Of a stretch of DNA of 64,000 nt, positions 62,448-64,000 are shown piece after piece (the stretch's first letter is position 1; the number at the start of each line of letters is the position of its first letter). Source of the stretch: Gammaproteobacteria bacterium. GTDB taxonomy: Bacteria > Pseudomonadota > Gammaproteobacteria > Pseudomonadales > Pseudohongiellaceae. The translations under genes and the position numbers were made by a program. The stretch is from positions 1-64,000 of the forward strand of contig JAJFKE010000012.1 in assembly GCA_021773355.1 (NCBI GenBank), read 5' to 3'. Under the pieces are notes generated by a model. That model saw only the letters and a list, made by a program, of their open reading frames with translations, was not told where the DNA came from and made no database searches.

Positions 62448-63677
62448 ATGAATCCAAAATCCCTGGAAAAACGGAAGATTAAATTCCTGCTACTGGAAGC
62501 CGTCCATCAAAGTGCCATCGATACTTTGAAAAAATCCGGCTACGAGAATATCGAGGCCTTGAAGACTTCGCTGGAAGGAGATGAGTTAGCAGATAAAATT
62601 GCGGATGCCCATTTTGTTGGCATTCGTTCTCGCACACAGCTAAACGAATCGGTGTTTGCAGCTGCCAAGAAATTGCAGGCAGTGGGATGTTTTTGCATTG
62701 GCACCAACCAGGTTGATCTAACTTCAGCCCTGGTGCGGGGCATCCCGGTTTTCAATGCACCCTTTTCCAATACACGTAGCGTAGCGGAGTTGGTTATAGG
62801 ACAGGCAATTCTGTTGTTACGAGGAATCCCGGAGAAAAATGCCCAGTTACATAGGGGCATCTGGAAGAAAGCAGCAAATGGATCCTTTGAAACCCGCGGC
62901 AAAAAGCTGGGCATAGTTGGCTATGGCAATATTGGTTCGCAATTAAGTGTACTCGCCGAGTCCATGGGAATGAAAGTCTATCTGTATGATGTAGTGACCA
63001 AGCTGCCACTGGGAAATGCCACGCAAATGGGCTCTCTCGAACAACTAATGCGCGAGTGCGATGTGATAAGCCTGCATGTACCAGAAACTGTAGAGACCAA
63101 GAATATGATCGCTGCAGAACAACTCAAGTGGATGAGGCGCGAGTCGGTACTTATCAACGCATCCCGTGGTTCAGTTGTCGATATTGATGCGCTGGCTGAT
63201 GTTCTTGAGAATGGGAAAATCGCCGGAGCTGCTATCGATGTTTATCCGCAGGAACCTAAATCCAACGCGGAAGAATTCATTTCACCGCTACGCGAGTTTG
63301 ATAACTGCATCATCACACCTCATGTAGGTGGCAGTACTATGGAAGCACAGGAAAACATTGGGGTTGAGGTGGCGGAGAAATTGATCAAGTACAGTGACAA
63401 TGGTTCCAGTTTTACCTCGGTGAATTTCCCCGAAGTGACTTTGCCAGCCCATCCAGGCAAGCATCGCCTGTTACATATTCACAAGAATGTGCCCGGCGTA
63501 TTATCGGAAATTAACAGTGTCTTTTCAGAAACCGGGATTAATATTAGTTCACAATACCTGCAGACTAACGAGCATGTTGGCTATGTGGTAATGGATATAG
63601 ATGTGCAGTACAGTGAAATGGCGTTGGCGAAACTGAATCAGGTAACCGGCACGATTCGATGTCGGGTTCTATTCTGA
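62448..63677 (+). CDS. serA: D-3-phosphoglycerate dehydrogenase
   Basis: 409 residues, the E. coli-type size with one C-terminal ACT domain. NAD-binding GYGNIGSQLSVLAESMGM; catalytic R in NASRGSVVD, E in VYPQEP and H in ITPHVGGSTMEAQ; ACT segment HKNVPGVLSEINSVFSETGINISSQYLQT for serine feedback. It starts serine synthesis. It is divergent from the D2HGDH-like gene and converges with the next gene 6 bp away. Confidence 0.96.
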   Translation: MNPKSLEKRKIKFLLLEAVHQSAIDTLKKSGYENIEALKTSLEGDELADKIADAHFVGIRSRTQLNESVFAAAKKLQAVGCFCIGTNQVDLTSALVRGIPVFNAPFSNTRSVAELVIGQAILLLRGIPEKNAQLHRGIWKKAANGSFETRGKKLGIVGYGNIGSQLSVLAESMGMKVYLYDVVTKLPLGNATQMGSLEQLMRECDVISLHVPETVETKNMIAAEQLKWMRRESVLINASRGSVVDIDALADVLENGKIAGAAIDVYPQEPKSNAEEFISPLREFDNCIITPHVGGSTMEAQENIGVEVAEKLIKYSDNGSSFTSVNFPEVTLPAHPGKHRLLHIHKNVPGVLSEINSVFSETGINISSQYLQTNEHVGYVVMDIDVQYSEMALAKLNQVTGTIRCRVLF

Positions 63678-63683
63678 ATAATC

Positions 63684-64000
63684 CTATCCGCTTTTCTCGA
63701 TTTCAAGAATTTGTCTGATAGTTTGCAACACCTGTGCCCGATACGGCTTCGACTCATTCAGCAAATGATGCCTTGCCCCGTCCACCATATGTACTTTTGA
63801 ACCGGGGAATTTCGCCAAAATTTTGGGAATATTCTTTTCCCAATCTACCGTACCGTCGCCACTTCCCTGAATTATCTCCAAAGGTTGTGCCAATGTGGCT
63901 GCCTGATCGAAGCGCTTGAAATAGTCGATCATCGCTAACACCCATTCCCTGGGCAATATTTTGCTCTGCAGTTGATCTGAGTGTTCCAGAAATTCTACAA
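63684..64000 (-). CDS. Alpha/beta hydrolase, C-terminal part (runs off window)
   Basis: The frame is open to the window edge (VEFLEHSDQLQSKILPREWVLAMIDYF...). The visible 105 or so residues hold the typical C-terminal acid and histidine of an alpha/beta hydrolase: IIQGSGDGTVDWEKN and MVDGARHHLLNES. The nucleophile domain is outside the window. Lysophospholipase or monoacylglycerol-lipase-like enzymes end this way. Confidence 0.75.
   Translation of the reverse strand, partial: VEFLEHSDQLQSKILPREWVLAMIDYFKRFDQAATLAQPLEIIQGSGDGTVDWEKNIPKILAKFPGSKVHMVDGARHHLLNESKPYRAQVLQTIRQILEIEKSG

Overview
The window is a chromosomal segment of a Gram-negative gammaproteobacterium. The evidence is the set of genes and their order: efp with epmA/epmB, queG-orn-rsgA-rhdA-psd, nudF-DUF1249-cpdA-yqiA-parE-parC, and thiC divergent from tolC. 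From memory, these blocks resemble the corresponding regions of Pseudomonas-like genomes, but here they are rearranged and spread apart. A NhaD Na+/H+ antiporter, monomeric isocitrate dehydrogenase, many exported oxidative enzymes and a 'marine sortase' regulatory set point to an aerobic marine or brackish lineage. Genus cannot be assigned from the sequence alone.

Layout. 1-987: the decayed end of an IS3-family element. 1.3-3.6 kb: two signalling proteins (REC-HDOD and GAF-degenerate GGDEF). 3.8-18.3 kb: an accessory region rich in exported and redox proteins. It holds a cytochrome c/Old Yellow Enzyme pair, two exported nucleotidases, a PQQ-dehydrogenase with its cytochrome, a fused NqrB/RnfD-like-Sel1 membrane protein overlapping a non-catalytic FGE-like protein, a His-rich lipoprotein and an uncharacterised exported family. 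18.4-28.8 kb: transporters (LysE x2, NhaD), monomeric Icd, D-amino acid transaminase and the EF-P modification genes. 29-33 kb: epmB and two degenerate nucleotide-second-messenger proteins. 33.3-40.5 kb: parC-parE-yqiA-cpdA-DUF1249-nudF, all on the minus strand. 41-45.7 kb: PdsS/PdsR/PdsO, a sortase-system regulatory set with no sortase in view. 45.7-53.3 kb: metabolic genes (GST, DUF924, DAHP synthase, M14 peptidase, thiC) and tolC. 53.8-64 kb: housekeeping genes (aminotransferase, queG, orn, rsgA, rhdA, psd, rpiA, a cold-shock gene, a D-2-hydroxyglutarate dehydrogenase-like gene divergent from serA) and a partial hydrolase.

Two kinds of short non-coding mobile element were found by reading the intergenic DNA. 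One is a three-copy family (23014-23175, 47130-47258, 53517-53764) with GGGACCC... terminal inverted repeats and TA flanks. Its first base completes the TAG stop codon of the adjacent gene in two of the three copies, and in the third it forms the leader of the downstream aminotransferase gene. The other is a single 236-bp element (33048-33283) with 14-bp perfect inverted termini and a 9-bp target duplication, abutting the parC stop codon. The other notable items are the sortase-less PdsSRO set and the overlapping NqrB/RnfD-Sel1 and FGE-like gene pair. No tRNA, rRNA or CRISPR array was seen.
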